From Beijerinckia mobilis (lineage in GTDB: Bacteria; Pseudomonadota; Alphaproteobacteria; Rhizobiales; Beijerinckiaceae), in NCBI RefSeq assembly GCF_000745425.1, contig NZ_JQJH01000004.1:62001-126000 (forward strand): DNA of 64,000 nt, written 5' to 3'. Positions 26,674 through 36,907 of this stretch are shown here, piece after piece. Numbering within the stretch: position 1 is the stretch's first letter; each line of letters begins with the position of its first letter. Position numbers and translations under genes: made by a program. Under the pieces are notes generated by a model. That model saw only the letters and a list, made by a program, of their open reading frames with translations, did no database searches and had not been told where the DNA came from.

Positions 26674-28242
26674 TCATGCAAGTTCGTGCCAGAGGTGTCC
26701 GCAACGCGCCGCAAGCGCCGCCGCCCCGGAGGGACCTTGGCTTCCCGCCGCATAGATTTCCAGCGGGCTAAGCCGGCCAAGCGCAGGATCGGCGAAACCA
26801 TCGAGGAAAGGCTGTACTACCGCCCAGCCTGCTTCCACATGATCGGCACGCTGGAATAATGTCGGATCCCCCGTCAGGCAATCGTAAAGCAGGGTTTCAT
26901 AGCCGGTACTTGGGCGGCTTTTGAAAGCATTGGCATAAAAGAACTGCATTTCCGCATCGGTGAGCACGATCTGGCGGCCGGGATGCTTGATGACGAAACG
27001 CAGACTCAGCCCTTCGTCGGGCTGAATTTTCAAGATCAGCCGCCCGGGGGAAAGGTCACATGCCGGAATGTGGCGAAACAACACGCCGGGCGCTTTCCTG
27101 AAGTGAATGACGGCTTCCGTGCGCCGGGCCGCCAGAGCTTTGCCGGTGCGGATGAGAAACGGCACGCCCTGCCAGCGCCAATTGTCGATCCAAAGCGTCA
27201 ATGCGACGAAGGTTTCGGTCTCGCTTGCCGCATCGACGCTCGCATCGGCGCGGTAGGCCCTCTGTGCGGCACCGGCGATCGTGCCCGCGCCATATTGCCC
27301 GCGCACAGCATTGGCCATCGCTTCTTGAGGGCTATAGGGGCGCACGGCTTCCAGAACCTTGGCTTTTTCCGTGCGGATGGCTTCGGCATCGAAGGAATTG
27401 GGTGGTTCCATGCCGATCATCGACAGCAGTTGGAACATGTGGTTCGGCACCATGTCGCGTAGGGCGCCTGCGGTGTCGTAGAAACGTCCCCGGCCTTCGA
27501 CACCGACGGTTTCCGCCGCGGTGATCTCGACGGCATCGATATGGCTGCGATCCCAGATCGGCTCGAACATGAAATTGGCAAAACGCAGAACCATGATGTT
27601 CTGCACAGTTTCCTTGCCGAGGTAATGATCGATCCGGTAGATTTGTGTTTCGGCGGCGACGCGCAAAATCGCCTTGTTGAGAGCCTGCGCCGACGCCAGA
27701 TCGCGGCCGAATGGTTTTTCGATGATGATCCGGCGAAAATGGCCGTCTTCCTCCCGTAGCAGACCGGCCTGGCTGAGGAGATCGATGATGGTTTCGAAGA
27801 AACGGGGGGCAGTCGCGAGATAAAAAATCGCATTGCCACAGGATTTCTTTTCGGTTTCCGCATCCGGCCGGCTCTCGGCGCGTGCGTCTGGACACGGTTC
27901 CGGCAAATGCCGCGCGATTGCGTCGAAGGTCGCGGCTGCGGTGAAATCGCCGCGCTGATAGAAGAGACGGGAGCGAAGAAAATCCCGGGCGCCGTTGCTT
28001 TTGTTGTCATGGCATGCGGCGAGAACGGCGTTGCGAAAACTTTCATCATCCTCCTCATGATGATCGACGCCGAGAATGCGTGTGTCCTTCGCAAGCAGGC
28101 CTTCGCGTGCGAGATCGAGGAGGGCCGGGATGAGAAGGCGATGGGTCAGATCGCCGCGCGCGCCGAAAATGACGATGAGACAGGGCGGCGCGGCGTCCGG
28201 CGGCGTCGGTGGACAGTGGGGAGCCGGAAGGACTTCCGTCAT
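26674..28242 (-). CDS. zwf: Glucose-6-phosphate 1-dehydrogenase
   Basis: 522 residues. It oxidises glucose-6-phosphate to 6-phosphogluconolactone with NAD(P). The nucleotide-binding start is [20 protein letters not shown]; in most homologues this reads GASGDLT, so the Ser-to-Arg change in the loop is worth noting. The active-site [14 protein letters not shown] and the [12 protein letters not shown] segment are intact. The first 20 residues are a Pro-rich extension. Start overlaps the gnd stop by ATGA. Third gene of the tkt-gnd-zwf-HAD operon; the usual pgl lactonase is not present here. Confidence 0.96.
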   Translation of the reverse strand: MTEVLPAPHCPPTPPDAAPPCLIVIFGARGDLTHRLLIPALLDLAREGLLAKDTRILGVDHHEEDDESFRNAVLAACHDNKSNGARDFLRSRLFYQRGDFTAAATFDAIARHLPEPCPDARAESRPDAETEKKSCGNAIFYLATAPRFFETIIDLLSQAGLLREEDGHFRRIIIEKPFGRDLASAQALNKAILRVAAETQIYRIDHYLGKETVQNIMVLRFANFMFEPIWDRSHIDAVEITAAETVGVEGRGRFYDTAGALRDMVPNHMFQLLSMIGMEPPNSFDAEAIRTEKAKVLEAVRPYSPQEAMANAVRGQYGAGTIAGAAQRAYRADASVDAASETETFVALTLWIDNWRWQGVPFLIRTGKALAARRTEAVIHFRKAPGVLFRHIPACDLSPGRLILKIQPDEGLSLRFVIKHPGRQIVLTDAEMQFFYANAFKSRPSTGYETLLYDCLTGDPTLFQRADHVEAGWAVVQPFLDGFADPALGRLSPLEIYAAGSQGPSGAAALAARCGHLWHELA

Positions 28243-29243
28243 TTGGCCTGTTCTCTCGCCGTTTCCTTGATCTTTCCTTCCTGATGGCCGCCAAAGCCGA
28301 ACCGCATGGCGGAGAGCAATTTTTCGCTGAACCTGTGCTGGCTGCGTGAGCGAAACCGCGCGAATAGTGAGGCGGCAAGGACATTGGCTGGCACGGCTTC
28401 CTCGATGGCTGCCTCGATGGTCCAGCGGCCCTCACCGGAATCGGCGACATCGCCTTCAAAGCCTTTGAGATCGCCATCCTCGGCGAGGGCGCGCGCGGCA
28501 AGGTCGAGCAGCCAGGAGGAAATGACGCTGCCGCGCCGCCAGACTTCGGCGATATCGGCGACATTAAGTGTGTAGCGTTCCGCCTCGGGCAGGTCTTCCG
28601 AGGCCTTGTTGCGCAGAATATCGAAGCCCTCGGCATAGGCCTGCATCAGGCCATATTCGATCCCGTTGTGAACCATCTTCACGAAATGACCGGCGCCCGC
28701 CGGACCGGCGTGAATATAGCCTTGTTCTGCGCGTGGATCGGCATTGCTGCGGCGTGGTGTGCGCTCGATTTCGCCCGATCCTGGGGCAAGGGTCCGGAAA
28801 ATGGGATCGAGCCAGGAGATGATGTCGGCGGGGCCGCCGATCATCATGCAATAGCCGCGTTCGAGACCCCAGACGCCCCCTGAGGTGCCGACATCGAGAT
28901 AATGGAGGCCGCGCTCGCCGAGTTTGCGCGCGCGGCGGATATCGTCCTTATAGAAAGTATTGCCGCCGTCGATCAGAATATCGCCCGGGGCAAGAAGATC
29001 GGAGAATGCCGCAATGGCTGTCTCCGTGACGTCGCCTGCTGGCAGCATGAACCAGAGAATACGCGGCGGGGCCAGCGCTGCGACGAGAGCGGCGGGGTCG
29101 GCGGCGCCGCGCAGGCCTTCTTCTGCAAGAATTTCTATGGCTGCGGGCCGCGCGTCATGGACGATGCATTGATGGCCACCTCGTGCGAGGCGCCGCGCAA
29201 TATTGCCGCCCATGCGGCCAAGGCCGATAATGCCCAATTGCAT
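28239..29243 (-). CDS. gnd: 6-phosphogluconate dehydrogenase, decarboxylating (short, YqeC/GntZ type)
   Basis: 334 residues from ATG 29243, which has a strong GAGGAGAG ribosome site. It oxidatively decarboxylates 6-phosphogluconate to ribulose-5-phosphate. The Rossmann start is [20 protein letters not shown]; the substrate site [20 protein letters not shown] and [20 protein letters not shown] are typical. The length is that of the short class, many of which use NAD, rather than the 470-residue class. The nucleotide-loop sequence fits NAD, but cofactor preference is inference. Stop overlaps the zwf start. Confidence 0.95.
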   Translation of the reverse strand: MQLGIIGLGRMGGNIARRLARGGHQCIVHDARPAAIEILAEEGLRGAADPAALVAALAPPRILWFMLPAGDVTETAIAAFSDLLAPGDILIDGGNTFYKDDIRRARKLGERGLHYLDVGTSGGVWGLERGYCMMIGGPADIISWLDPIFRTLAPGSGEIERTPRRSNADPRAEQGYIHAGPAGAGHFVKMVHNGIEYGLMQAYAEGFDILRNKASEDLPEAERYTLNVADIAEVWRRGSVISSWLLDLAARALAEDGDLKGFEGDVADSGEGRWTIEAAIEEAVPANVLAASLFARFRSRSQHRFSEKLLSAMRFGFGGHQEGKIKETAREQAK

Positions 29244-29346
29244 GGCTCTCTCCTCAAGAGCGGCGCCGGTGGTTTGTCTTTTACTCTCCCTCTCGTGCTC
29301 GGTTTCCAAGCGCGTTGGTGAAATGCCGTCATTTCCGCCTTGAGGG

Positions 29347-31440
29347 TCAGCTTTCCGTATGGGCGAGCTGCTCCAGCGCCGCCTCCGCCAAGTGATCGGC
29401 CGTGAAGCCAAACCGTTCCTGCAAAACCTTGTAGGGGGCCGAAGCACCGAACGAATTCATGGCGATGATGGTTCCGCTTGGGCCTGCATAGCGTTCCCAG
29501 CCGAGGCTGCTGCCTTGTTCGATGACGACGCGCGCGGTGAGGGCAGGGGGTAGGACCTTATGCCGGTAGGCTTCTTCCTGTTCCTCGAACAACTCCCACG
29601 AGGCCATGCTGACGACGCGGACGCTCTTGCCATCCTTTTTCAGACGCTCGAAAACTTCAACGCACAATTGCACTTCGCTGCCGCTGGCGATGAGAATGAC
29701 CTTGGTGTCATCGCCTTCGGTATCGGCAAGGATATAGGCGCCTCGCGCGAGCCCATCGGCCGGCGCATAAATTGTCCGGTCGAAGGTCGGTAATGCCTGG
29801 CGGCTCAGGATGAGGGCTGATGGGCGGCTCGTCTGCGCAAGGATGACCCGATAAGCTTCGACGACTTCATTCGCATCGGCGGGCCGCAAGGTAAGAAGCC
29901 CTGGCATGGCGCGCAGGCTGGCGAGATGTTCGACCGGCTGGTGTGTCGGACCGTCTTCGCCGACACCGATGGAATCATGCGTGAAGATGAAAAAGACCGG
30001 CAATTCCATGAGCGCGCCCAGGCGGATCGCCGGGCGCATATAATCGCTGAAGACGAGGAAAGTGGCGCCGAAGGCGCGCAGATCGCAGAGGCCGAGACCA
30101 TTGACGATCGCGCCCATGGCATGTTCGCGAATGCCGAAATGCATGTTTCGTCCGCCAGGCGTGGCGGCTTCGAGCGTTCCCGCGCCCTCGAAGGTCAGTT
30201 TGGTCTTGTTGGAAGGCGCGAGATCGGCCGATCCGCCGACAAGCCAGGGACAATATTCCGCGATGGCATTGAGGACCTTTCCGGAGGCATCGCGCGTCGC
30301 CATGCCTTTGGGATCGGCCGGGAAGGTCGGGAGCGCCTTGTCCCAATTTTCCGGCAATTCACGCGCAAAGAGGCTGTCGAGTTCCACCGCCGCCTTGGCC
30401 TCGGTCTGACGATAGCCGTCAAACAGGTTCGTCCATTGCGCATAAAGCGTCTTGCCGCGCTGGCCGAAGGAGGCGGCGAAATGATCCACGACACCATCCG
30501 GAACCAGGAATTGAGCGTCTTCCGGCCAGCCGTAAAAGCGTTTGGTGAGTTTCACTTCCTCGACACCGAGAGGATCGGAATGGGCCGAGGATGTATTCTG
30601 TTTGTGCGGCGCGCCATAGCCAATGATTGAGCGGACGATGATCAGCGTCGGCTTGTCGGTTGTCTGTTTGAAATTGGCGAGTGCGACTTCCACGGCGAGC
30701 AAATCATTGGCATCGGCCACAGTGAGGACGTGCCAGCCATAGGCTTCGAACCGTTTCGCGACATCTTCGGAATAGGCAAGATCGGTCTTGCCTTCGATGG
30801 TGATGTGGTTGCTGTCATAGATCCAGCAAAGATTGTTGAGGCGCAGATGACCGGCGAGTGACGCCGCTTCGCAGCTGACGCCTTCCATCATGTCGCCATC
30901 GCTGCACAGCGTATAGACATCATAATCGAACAGGGTCTGTCCCGGGCGGTTGTAGCGGGCCGCCTGCCAGCGGCCGGCGATCGCCATGCCGACACTGGTG
31001 CCGCAGCCGGCACCGAGCGGCCCGGTCGTCGTCTCGACGCCAATGGTGAAACCATATTCGGGATGACCGGGGGTGCGGCTCCTGTTCTGGCGGAAATTCT
31101 TGAGGTCTTCCAGGCTGACCGCGGGCTCCTGCTTGCCGGGCACGCGGACATTGGTGAGATGCAGCAGGGAATAGAGCAGCATCGAGGCATGACCGACTGA
31201 AAGCACGAAGCGATCACGGTTCGGCCAGAACGGATTGGCTGGATCGTAGCGCAGGAATTTCTGCCACAGAACATAGGCAACAGGCGCCAGCGCCATGGGT
31301 GCGCCCGCATGACCGGAATTGGCCTTCTGAACAGCATCGATCGTCAGGGTCCGGATCGTGTTGATGCACAGCTGGTCCATGGCCGCTTTGGCCTCCTTGG
31401 ACGTATTCGACTGTGCGGCAAGGTTCTGATCACTGGACAT
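29347..31440 (-). CDS. tkt: Transketolase
   Basis: 697 residues, normal for bacterial transketolase. It moves two-carbon ketol units between sugar phosphates in the non-oxidative pentose-phosphate pathway (and in assimilation cycles). Visible are the substrate-binding [15 protein letters not shown], the thiamine-diphosphate motif [20 protein letters not shown] ... NN, the pyrimidine domain with [14 protein letters not shown] and [20 protein letters not shown], and a C-terminal domain. In the usual GHPG motif, Pro is replaced by Ala (GHAGAPM), as in many family members. It is the first gene of the operon; its upstream region is long and partly AT-rich. Confidence 0.97.
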   Translation of the reverse strand: MSSDQNLAAQSNTSKEAKAAMDQLCINTIRTLTIDAVQKANSGHAGAPMALAPVAYVLWQKFLRYDPANPFWPNRDRFVLSVGHASMLLYSLLHLTNVRVPGKQEPAVSLEDLKNFRQNRSRTPGHPEYGFTIGVETTTGPLGAGCGTSVGMAIAGRWQAARYNRPGQTLFDYDVYTLCSDGDMMEGVSCEAASLAGHLRLNNLCWIYDSNHITIEGKTDLAYSEDVAKRFEAYGWHVLTVADANDLLAVEVALANFKQTTDKPTLIIVRSIIGYGAPHKQNTSSAHSDPLGVEEVKLTKRFYGWPEDAQFLVPDGVVDHFAASFGQRGKTLYAQWTNLFDGYRQTEAKAAVELDSLFARELPENWDKALPTFPADPKGMATRDASGKVLNAIAEYCPWLVGGSADLAPSNKTKLTFEGAGTLEAATPGGRNMHFGIREHAMGAIVNGLGLCDLRAFGATFLVFSDYMRPAIRLGALMELPVFFIFTHDSIGVGEDGPTHQPVEHLASLRAMPGLLTLRPADANEVVEAYRVILAQTSRPSALILSRQALPTFDRTIYAPADGLARGAYILADTEGDDTKVILIASGSEVQLCVEVFERLKKDGKSVRVVSMASWELFEEQEEAYRHKVLPPALTARVVIEQGSSLGWERYAGPSGTIIAMNSFGASAPYKVLQERFGFTADHLAEAALEQLAHTES

Positions 31441-32679
31441 GAGACGCTCGATTTGTAGGGGAAGGTGAGCAGCGGAAGCGGTTCAAGGCATGTTTCATCT
31501 GCCTTTAAAGGTTCATCAGGGTTCGAACAAGCCGCAGTCCGGAAGGGCCAAGATGGGAAAGGAATGGGGGGAGTGTAGTGGTGATCTGCACTTTGCGGGC
31601 TCAATGGGGCATCGCTAGGGACACAATGGCTATTCAGCTATATCTCATTGAAACACTGTATATTTTATCGAGGGATCAGAAGCCGGAAGGCTAGTGTTAA
31701 GGCCGCATTGATCTTCCGTGAGGTTTGCCGGAGACAGGCGGATCTCGAAGGTAATGCGCTCACGGATTAAAATGATCCGAAGAAATTTTGATGTTTTGGT
31801 GTGATGCCGTGACCAGGACAATGGTTCCCCGAATGGTTTCACATGGCCGTGATCGCGTTCCGCGATCTTGAACCTGCGACACTCACACACGCTTCATGAC
31901 CACGGTCATGGTCGGACCGACAGACGCATCGTTTCCTGTGCCATTTAAGGGGAAGACGGTGCCTTTAAGCCAAATCTCCAAGCCACACTTTATTGAGCCC
32001 GAAGAGAGGAATTGAAAAGTTCCGCGTCAGTAAAGCTATAGCTCTGTTTATTGTAAGCATAGGCTATATAAGTAAGTTTTTCCTATAAATTATTCCGAAG
32101 TTACCATTTTATCTCATATAATATACAATGCTTGTTTGTATGAGAAAAACTGCATTATATGATAGTGTATCCCGGTATGTAACGGGTTCGATCCGTGAGC
32201 GGCAGACTTTCGCGGCGCCATTCTCATTGGATTGGATGCTTCGAGATGGGATCAAAGCGTCTCTCAGCCGGCACAAGGCGTTTAGGTGCGGCGGGTTCAA
32301 TTTCGGCGATCTTGAAGCCTTCGGAGTGACAAAAATCACTCCACCGGCTTGGGTTTCCGCCAAATTTCTTTCCGGTGATGATCGCGCTTATTGATTCGTC
32401 AAATCGACCCGGACGAACTACTCATTTTTGAGTTTGATGCTCTGGGAGAACCGGTTTGGGACGTTCTTGGGGGCGATTGCTCATCGTTCAAACCGTGGAG
32501 CAATTCCACATTCTTGAATGGTATGACTTTTCTCTTCAGATCGGAGACGTTCGGGACCGAAGCCGATCCGCAAACCAATTCTCCGGGATGCCTCTTCTTC
32601 CCGACATTCGGGGAATCCTGGCTCTCTTCATCCGGAATTTGTGTTCGATCTGGAGAATGTCCTGCAAGACTTTGTTCTG
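31441..32679. other. 1.2-kb gene-free, partly AT-rich region upstream of tkt
   Basis: No supported gene. An AT-rich stretch (about 31990-32170) has a 9-base inverted repeat (TCATATAAT at 32114-32122, ATTATATGA at 32154-32162). The tkt operon promoter must lie within the right-hand part near 31440-31700 or further upstream. Confidence 0.5.
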
Positions 32680-32943
32680 TCAGGCCGCGCTGCAATTGGT
32701 TCCAATGCGAATGCCCTGCTGCATGGCAATGGTGAGTTTCACCTTCCGCCAATGAGCCGCGGAGCGACGATCTTCCAGACATTTTCCACGCGCACGGTCG
32801 CGCGCCTCGCGATAGGCTTGGTCCTGATAGCGGCTGATGAGGGAGAGAGCGTCTTCCTGGACCAGCTGGGCCTGTATCCTGCGTCCCAAAGAGAGGGAGC
32901 CCGCAAAAGGAAGAAGATTGCGGATTTTCGCGAGCGAGGACAT
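32680..32943 (-). CDS. Small conserved-looking hypothetical protein
   Basis: 87 residues from ATG 32943. The central ISRYQDQAYREARDRARGKC followed by a stretch ending SAAHWRKVKLTIAMQQGI resembles short alphaproteobacterial proteins with a YxDxAYxxARxRAR...AAHWxxVxxxIA pattern, common but uncharacterised. Helical and basic, with no signal peptide. Divergent from the gene at 33083, sharing a 139-bp promoter region. Confidence 0.6.
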   Translation of the reverse strand: MSSLAKIRNLLPFAGSLSLGRRIQAQLVQEDALSLISRYQDQAYREARDRARGKCLEDRRSAAHWRKVKLTIAMQQGIRIGTNCSAA

Positions 32944-33082
32944 AGTGAACAGGCTCCGGCCTTCATAGGTGAATAAAGCGAACATAAAACGAACAAATCG
33001 GGATCGCAAGGTGTTTGTTCCTGTTTTATTCTTTTACGGCATTGCCGAGCCCGAGCATTCCATCGCGATCTTTTAAAGGCGG

Positions 33083-33655
33083 ATGTCTAAACAAATGGTT
33101 TCTCTCGAAAAAGCGCGAAGCGCATTGGCGGCGCATCCGCTTCCGGAAAGTCCCTGGATCGAAGTGACCGAGGATGCAATCCTCATCAAGGCAGGGTTCA
33201 GTGAACAGATTTTGCAGCTTTTGCGCTGGGTTCCACGCGTGCAATGGCGGCCCGACAAGCGTCATTGGGTCGTGCCTTTGACTGGCGCCGAAACGGTGCG
33301 GACTGTTCTGCCGGAAATCATGCGCCTTGCGGAATTGACCGCGCCGGTCAAAGCGGAGACAGTCCGTGCGGAAAATCCTTCCTCAGCTGAAGAGCCGGAA
33401 GCGTTGTTTCGCAACGCCGGCCGTTCCCTCTTTGGGGCCGAATGGCAACGTGAGACTGCGCAAGCTTTGGGCCGCAACGAGACGGATTTGGCGCGTTGGC
33501 TTCTGGGGGACCAGCCCATTGAAAATCCCGACGTAATTTTAAACGATCTCCTGCTTTTCATGCGGCGCAGGGCCGCGAGCATAGCGGAAGAAGCCGAGCG
33601 CCTGGCTGCGGCTCTGGAACGGCGAAAGGCCGTTGGGCAAGACACCAAGGCCTGA
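33083..33655 (+). CDS. Hypothetical protein with HARP-like N-terminal domain
   Basis: 190 residues. The first 75 residues (SPWIEVTEDAILIKAGFSEQ, then VPRVQWRPDKRHWVVPLTGA) resemble the HARP-type fold that precedes some SNF2 helicases: an expected-versus-observed pattern of short strands and RW/WV pairs. The second half (EWQRETAQALGRNETDLARW and ILNDLLLFMRRRAASIAEEA) looks like a small helix-turn-helix followed by a helical tail. No helicase domain is attached. A nucleic-acid-binding role is a guess. Divergently paired with the gene at 32943. Confidence 0.6.
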   Translation: MSKQMVSLEKARSALAAHPLPESPWIEVTEDAILIKAGFSEQILQLLRWVPRVQWRPDKRHWVVPLTGAETVRTVLPEIMRLAELTAPVKAETVRAENPSSAEEPEALFRNAGRSLFGAEWQRETAQALGRNETDLARWLLGDQPIENPDVILNDLLLFMRRRAASIAEEAERLAAALERRKAVGQDTKA

Positions 33656-33956
33656 TTTTCATATACGCGCATTCATCAGGGGACTGATCTGTATCCTTTA
33701 CAATGAAACACGCAGAATGATTGCGGTACCGTCGCATTTGTCGGTTTTTCGCGGACAAATGAACCTCAAGATTCATGTCTCCAAATGATCCGGAAGAGGT
33801 ACGATCCTCCGGCTAGCAAGTTCCGATGGAAATCGCGAACTGACACTGCGGAGAACCCAAATCCGGATCGATGAAGCGCATCATCACTCATCAAGATCAG
33901 AGAATTGGCGGGAACAATTTCGGAATTGCCGCGAAGCACCATCAATGACGCATGTC
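33656..33956. other. Intergenic region between convergent genes
   Basis: Nothing recognised; slightly AT-rich, with no strong terminator hairpin. Confidence 0.4.
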
Positions 33957-35510
33957 TCAGAATAATTGTGCGAGACAGGCGGATTGCGGATGAGCATGGA
34001 TATGCCTGTAGCCGTTTGTGGCAAGACTATGCCGTTTTTCGGGATCATTGGCGAGTGTGACGCAGGTTTCAACGAGATCTTCATAGCGGCAAAGGGCAAG
34101 ACCGTCAGCGAAATCCTGTACGTCGGGATCGTCCGTTGAACCTTCCGAGACGATACAGATCCGGTTGGTGAGCAGATAGAAGACGCGAACGATCTCGAAG
34201 ATTTTCGCATCGTAGAAGTGGAGATTGAGGACAATTTTCGCCCGAGCGATCAGAGCGTCCCGATCCTGCCCGTAAACACCAAACAGATGCACGACGGTGA
34301 GCCCGCGGTCTTCGAGCGCCTGCAGAACGAGGCGGCGCCTTTCGTTCAATGAACCATAGAAGAGAATATCGATATCCTGCTCGGCCACAGCATGAATGCG
34401 CTCAAGTCTTGATGTGTATCCAAGCTTGAGCAGACGAATATGGTCCATCCCGAGCGCATTCAGCTTGTGGATATTGTCCCGGCTGTAATCAAGAACCGGA
34501 TGCCGCGACAGGAGCGCGCAATAGCTTTCAGATGTCCATGAGCTTTTATCGTCGATCTGTTCCAGATTCACGATGATACTGTCTCTGGGCAGGGTCGCGC
34601 TAATATCCTCCGGCAAGAGATGGGCGCCGAAAACGATTGGCACGCGATCGCCGCATTCCCATTGATGGCGAACGATTGGCGCCGATCCTCCGAGTTCCTC
34701 GAAAGCGGCGCTCAAGGCTTCGGTGATTTCATCGAAGGCGTGGGAATGAGGATAGTTCTCCGGTGTGACGACCCAGATACAATGACGATGCCGATGGTAT
34801 TCGAACCCCTCGGCGAACGGGGGAGAAATGGAGGCGCCTGCCGGCATTGGCGAAAGCGTAGAGCCGAAGTCGCGCTGTGCCGGCCGGATGGTCTCGACCA
34901 TGCCGCTTTCCTGCGCCGTCAACGGGATTTTGCGGAGAACGACTTTCATCGCGTCAATGGCGCGGGGCGTGCGGCTGATCTCTTCGAGATTCTTGCCTTC
35001 GGCGATGAGGGTGGCCCCGAAAGGACTTGGCACGAAGGTGAGGGCGTCCAGCGTGAAACGGGCATCGTTCCAGCCGAGATACCAGAACCAATCGGTATAA
35101 TAGAGCCAGCTTCGTTCATTGAACGCACGTATATGCGTCGGATCCTGCCAGGCGCCGAAGGAGAGATCATAAGGGACCTGAATTTCGAAAAGACCGCCGA
35201 ATTCGAGAAGCGTCAGGCAATTGCGCATCAGCATCGGCAAGTGTGCGACATGTTCGAGAACGTCCATCGCGATGATCGATGTCAATGTGCAGGGCATCAG
35301 CCGGATCCGCCCAAAGCGCTCCGTCGTGAGCACAAGACCCTGCTGACCAATCTCCTGCGTGCAAAGGTCGACCACAGCATCAGGTGTCCAGCGGCCGTCT
35401 ATGTCTATATTCAGAAAATCAGGCCGGAAATCCTTTCCCGAACCGAGATTCAGCCGTTTTGGGAAATCGTCTGCGGCGGGAGAGAATGCTGGGTTTGTCT
35501 TGGCATACAT
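33957..35510 (-). CDS. Two-domain protein: SAM-dependent methyltransferase fused to glycosyltransferase-like domain
   Basis: 517 residues. Residues about 18-165 are a class I methyltransferase of the 'predicted SAM-dependent' type: motif I LNLGSGKDFRPDFLNIDIDG, an aspartate-ended second strand, and IIAMDVLEHVAHLPMLMRNC as the post-motif. Residues about 235-515 resemble a GT-B/CgeB-like glycosyltransferase: GDRVPIVFGAHLLPE, DILFYGSLNERRRLVLQALE, and the C-terminal AKIVLNLHFYDAKIFEIVRV followed by FYLLTNRICIVSEGS. No signal peptide or membrane segment is visible. Such fusions are found in surface-glycan or flagellar-glycan clusters, but no other glycan gene is adjacent. Function beyond the two domain types is unknown. 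Confidence 0.8.
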   Translation of the reverse strand: MYAKTNPAFSPAADDFPKRLNLGSGKDFRPDFLNIDIDGRWTPDAVVDLCTQEIGQQGLVLTTERFGRIRLMPCTLTSIIAMDVLEHVAHLPMLMRNCLTLLEFGGLFEIQVPYDLSFGAWQDPTHIRAFNERSWLYYTDWFWYLGWNDARFTLDALTFVPSPFGATLIAEGKNLEEISRTPRAIDAMKVVLRKIPLTAQESGMVETIRPAQRDFGSTLSPMPAGASISPPFAEGFEYHRHRHCIWVVTPENYPHSHAFDEITEALSAAFEELGGSAPIVRHQWECGDRVPIVFGAHLLPEDISATLPRDSIIVNLEQIDDKSSWTSESYCALLSRHPVLDYSRDNIHKLNALGMDHIRLLKLGYTSRLERIHAVAEQDIDILFYGSLNERRRLVLQALEDRGLTVVHLFGVYGQDRDALIARAKIVLNLHFYDAKIFEIVRVFYLLTNRICIVSEGSTDDPDVQDFADGLALCRYEDLVETCVTLANDPEKRHSLATNGYRHIHAHPQSACLAQLF

Positions 35511-35890
35511 TGAGATCGGGACTCCTTGTCAACCGCGTGTCGACCCGGACGGAAAAGCGGCAGGCAAGGAAGTGTGACGCTCTTACCCTGCGCGAAGCTG
35601 ATCTCGCCGAAGATCACGCGCGTTTGGCTGCCGATCCCTTCTTCCCGACGGCGTAACAGATCGGCTTCAGGCTTTTATATGGGCCGGCGGAGAGAAGCCC
35701 TTCAACGAACTCTGCGCCCGGCGCGGCGTTTGTCTGTATTCCGAATGGAGAGAGGCCGGCCCTCGCAAACGCTTCGCTTCGGCTCTGTCTGGATGGTTTG
35801 GTTCTCTGCGCCGCTTTATAATGCGAGACTTTCAGGGCCGGACGATCGCGCGATGATCGGGTTCAATCCGGAAGACTCGAGGAGATGAAC
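35511..35890. other. Divergent intergenic region
   Basis: No supported gene. It would carry promoters for the fused methyltransferase (minus) and the PRPP-synthetase-like gene (plus). Confidence 0.4.
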
Positions 35891-36907
35891 ATGCAATCTC
35901 CAGCCTCCTTGATTTCGCGCCCCGCTCCCGGCGCTCCGCTTTTGTTTGTCCTTAGCGGGAGCGATGAACTCGGCACTCTGGTCGCCGGGCATCTCGGGCT
36001 TGATCGCGCAGCGCATGAGGAACGGGAGTTCGAGGACGGCGAGCATAAGGCTAGGCCGTTGACGGCTGTCGCCAATGCGGACGTCTACATCCTGCACAGT
36101 CTCCATGGCGGACCACAGGCCAGCGCCAACGACAAGCTTTGCCGCCTGTTGTTCTTTATTGCGGCGGTGAAGGACGCGGGTGCGGCGCGGGTTACTGCGA
36201 TCGCACCCTATCTATGCTATGCGCGCAAGGATCGCCGCACCAAGCCGAATGATCCAGTCACGACACGCTACGTCGCCGCGCTGTTCGAGGCTTTGGGAAC
36301 GGATACGCTGGTCACGCTGGAAGTTCATAACGAGGCGGCGTTCGAGAACGCCTTTCGCCGGCGCACGGTGGCGCTGACGGCGGCGCCGATCCTCGTCGCC
36401 CATATACGGCCGCTGATCGGTGATGAGCCAGTGTGCGTGGTCTCGCCCGACCTTGGTGGGGGAAAGCGCGCGGATCTTTTTCGTGAGGTGCTGGAGGCGG
36501 AGCTCGGGCGGCCAGTCGGCAAGGCCTTTGCCGAGAAGCATCGTAGCGCCGGTGTCGTCTCAGGCGATTTGTTCGTCGGTGACGTGCGCGATGCGACATG
36601 CATCATCGTTGATGATCTCATCAGCACGGGCGGTACGCTGGTGCGCGCCGCCCGTGCGGCTTTGCGGGGCGGTGGCCGGAGAGTCATCGCCTGCGTCGCA
36701 CATGGTCTCTTCATGGAAGGGTCCGCAGAGACCCTCGCGGATTCTGCGATCGAACGTATCGTCGCGACCGACAGCGTGCCGCCCTTCCGCCTCCCTGCCG
36801 GGCCGGTGCGCGATAAGCTCGAAATCGTGAGTGCCGCGCCATTGATCGCCGAGACCATCCGCCGGCTGCATGATGGCGAGCCCTTAACCGATCTCATGGT
36901 TTTCTGA
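35891..36907 (+). CDS. Divergent ribose-phosphate pyrophosphokinase-like protein
   Basis: 338 residues. GAGGAG six bases before ATG 35891 decides the start over ATG 35885. The fold of PRPP synthetase is clear: FEDGEHKARPL near residue 45, the ATP/ribose-5-P region APYLCYARKDRRTKPNDPVT (flexible loop YARKDRR), and the PRPP loop CIIVDDLISTGGTL. The catalytic-His segment reads TLEVHNEAAF, where canonical Prs has TVDLHA, and the N-terminal Prs sequence is poorly conserved. This is probably a second, non-housekeeping copy (Prs-like or phosphoribosyltransferase). Its 3' end overlaps the convergent kinase gene by 14 bp. Confidence 0.85.
   Translation: MQSPASLISRPAPGAPLLFVLSGSDELGTLVAGHLGLDRAAHEEREFEDGEHKARPLTAVANADVYILHSLHGGPQASANDKLCRLLFFIAAVKDAGAARVTAIAPYLCYARKDRRTKPNDPVTTRYVAALFEALGTDTLVTLEVHNEAAFENAFRRRTVALTAAPILVAHIRPLIGDEPVCVVSPDLGGGKRADLFREVLEAELGRPVGKAFAEKHRSAGVVSGDLFVGDVRDATCIIVDDLISTGGTLVRAARAALRGGGRRVIACVAHGLFMEGSAETLADSAIERIVATDSVPPFRLPAGPVRDKLEIVSAAPLIAETIRRLHDGEPLTDLMVF

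Noticed and set aside
32150-32220. tRNA-like T-arm sequence (GGTTCGATCC)
   Set aside because: The flanks do not form the T-stem, and no acceptor, anticodon or D-arm could be folded; chance resemblance.
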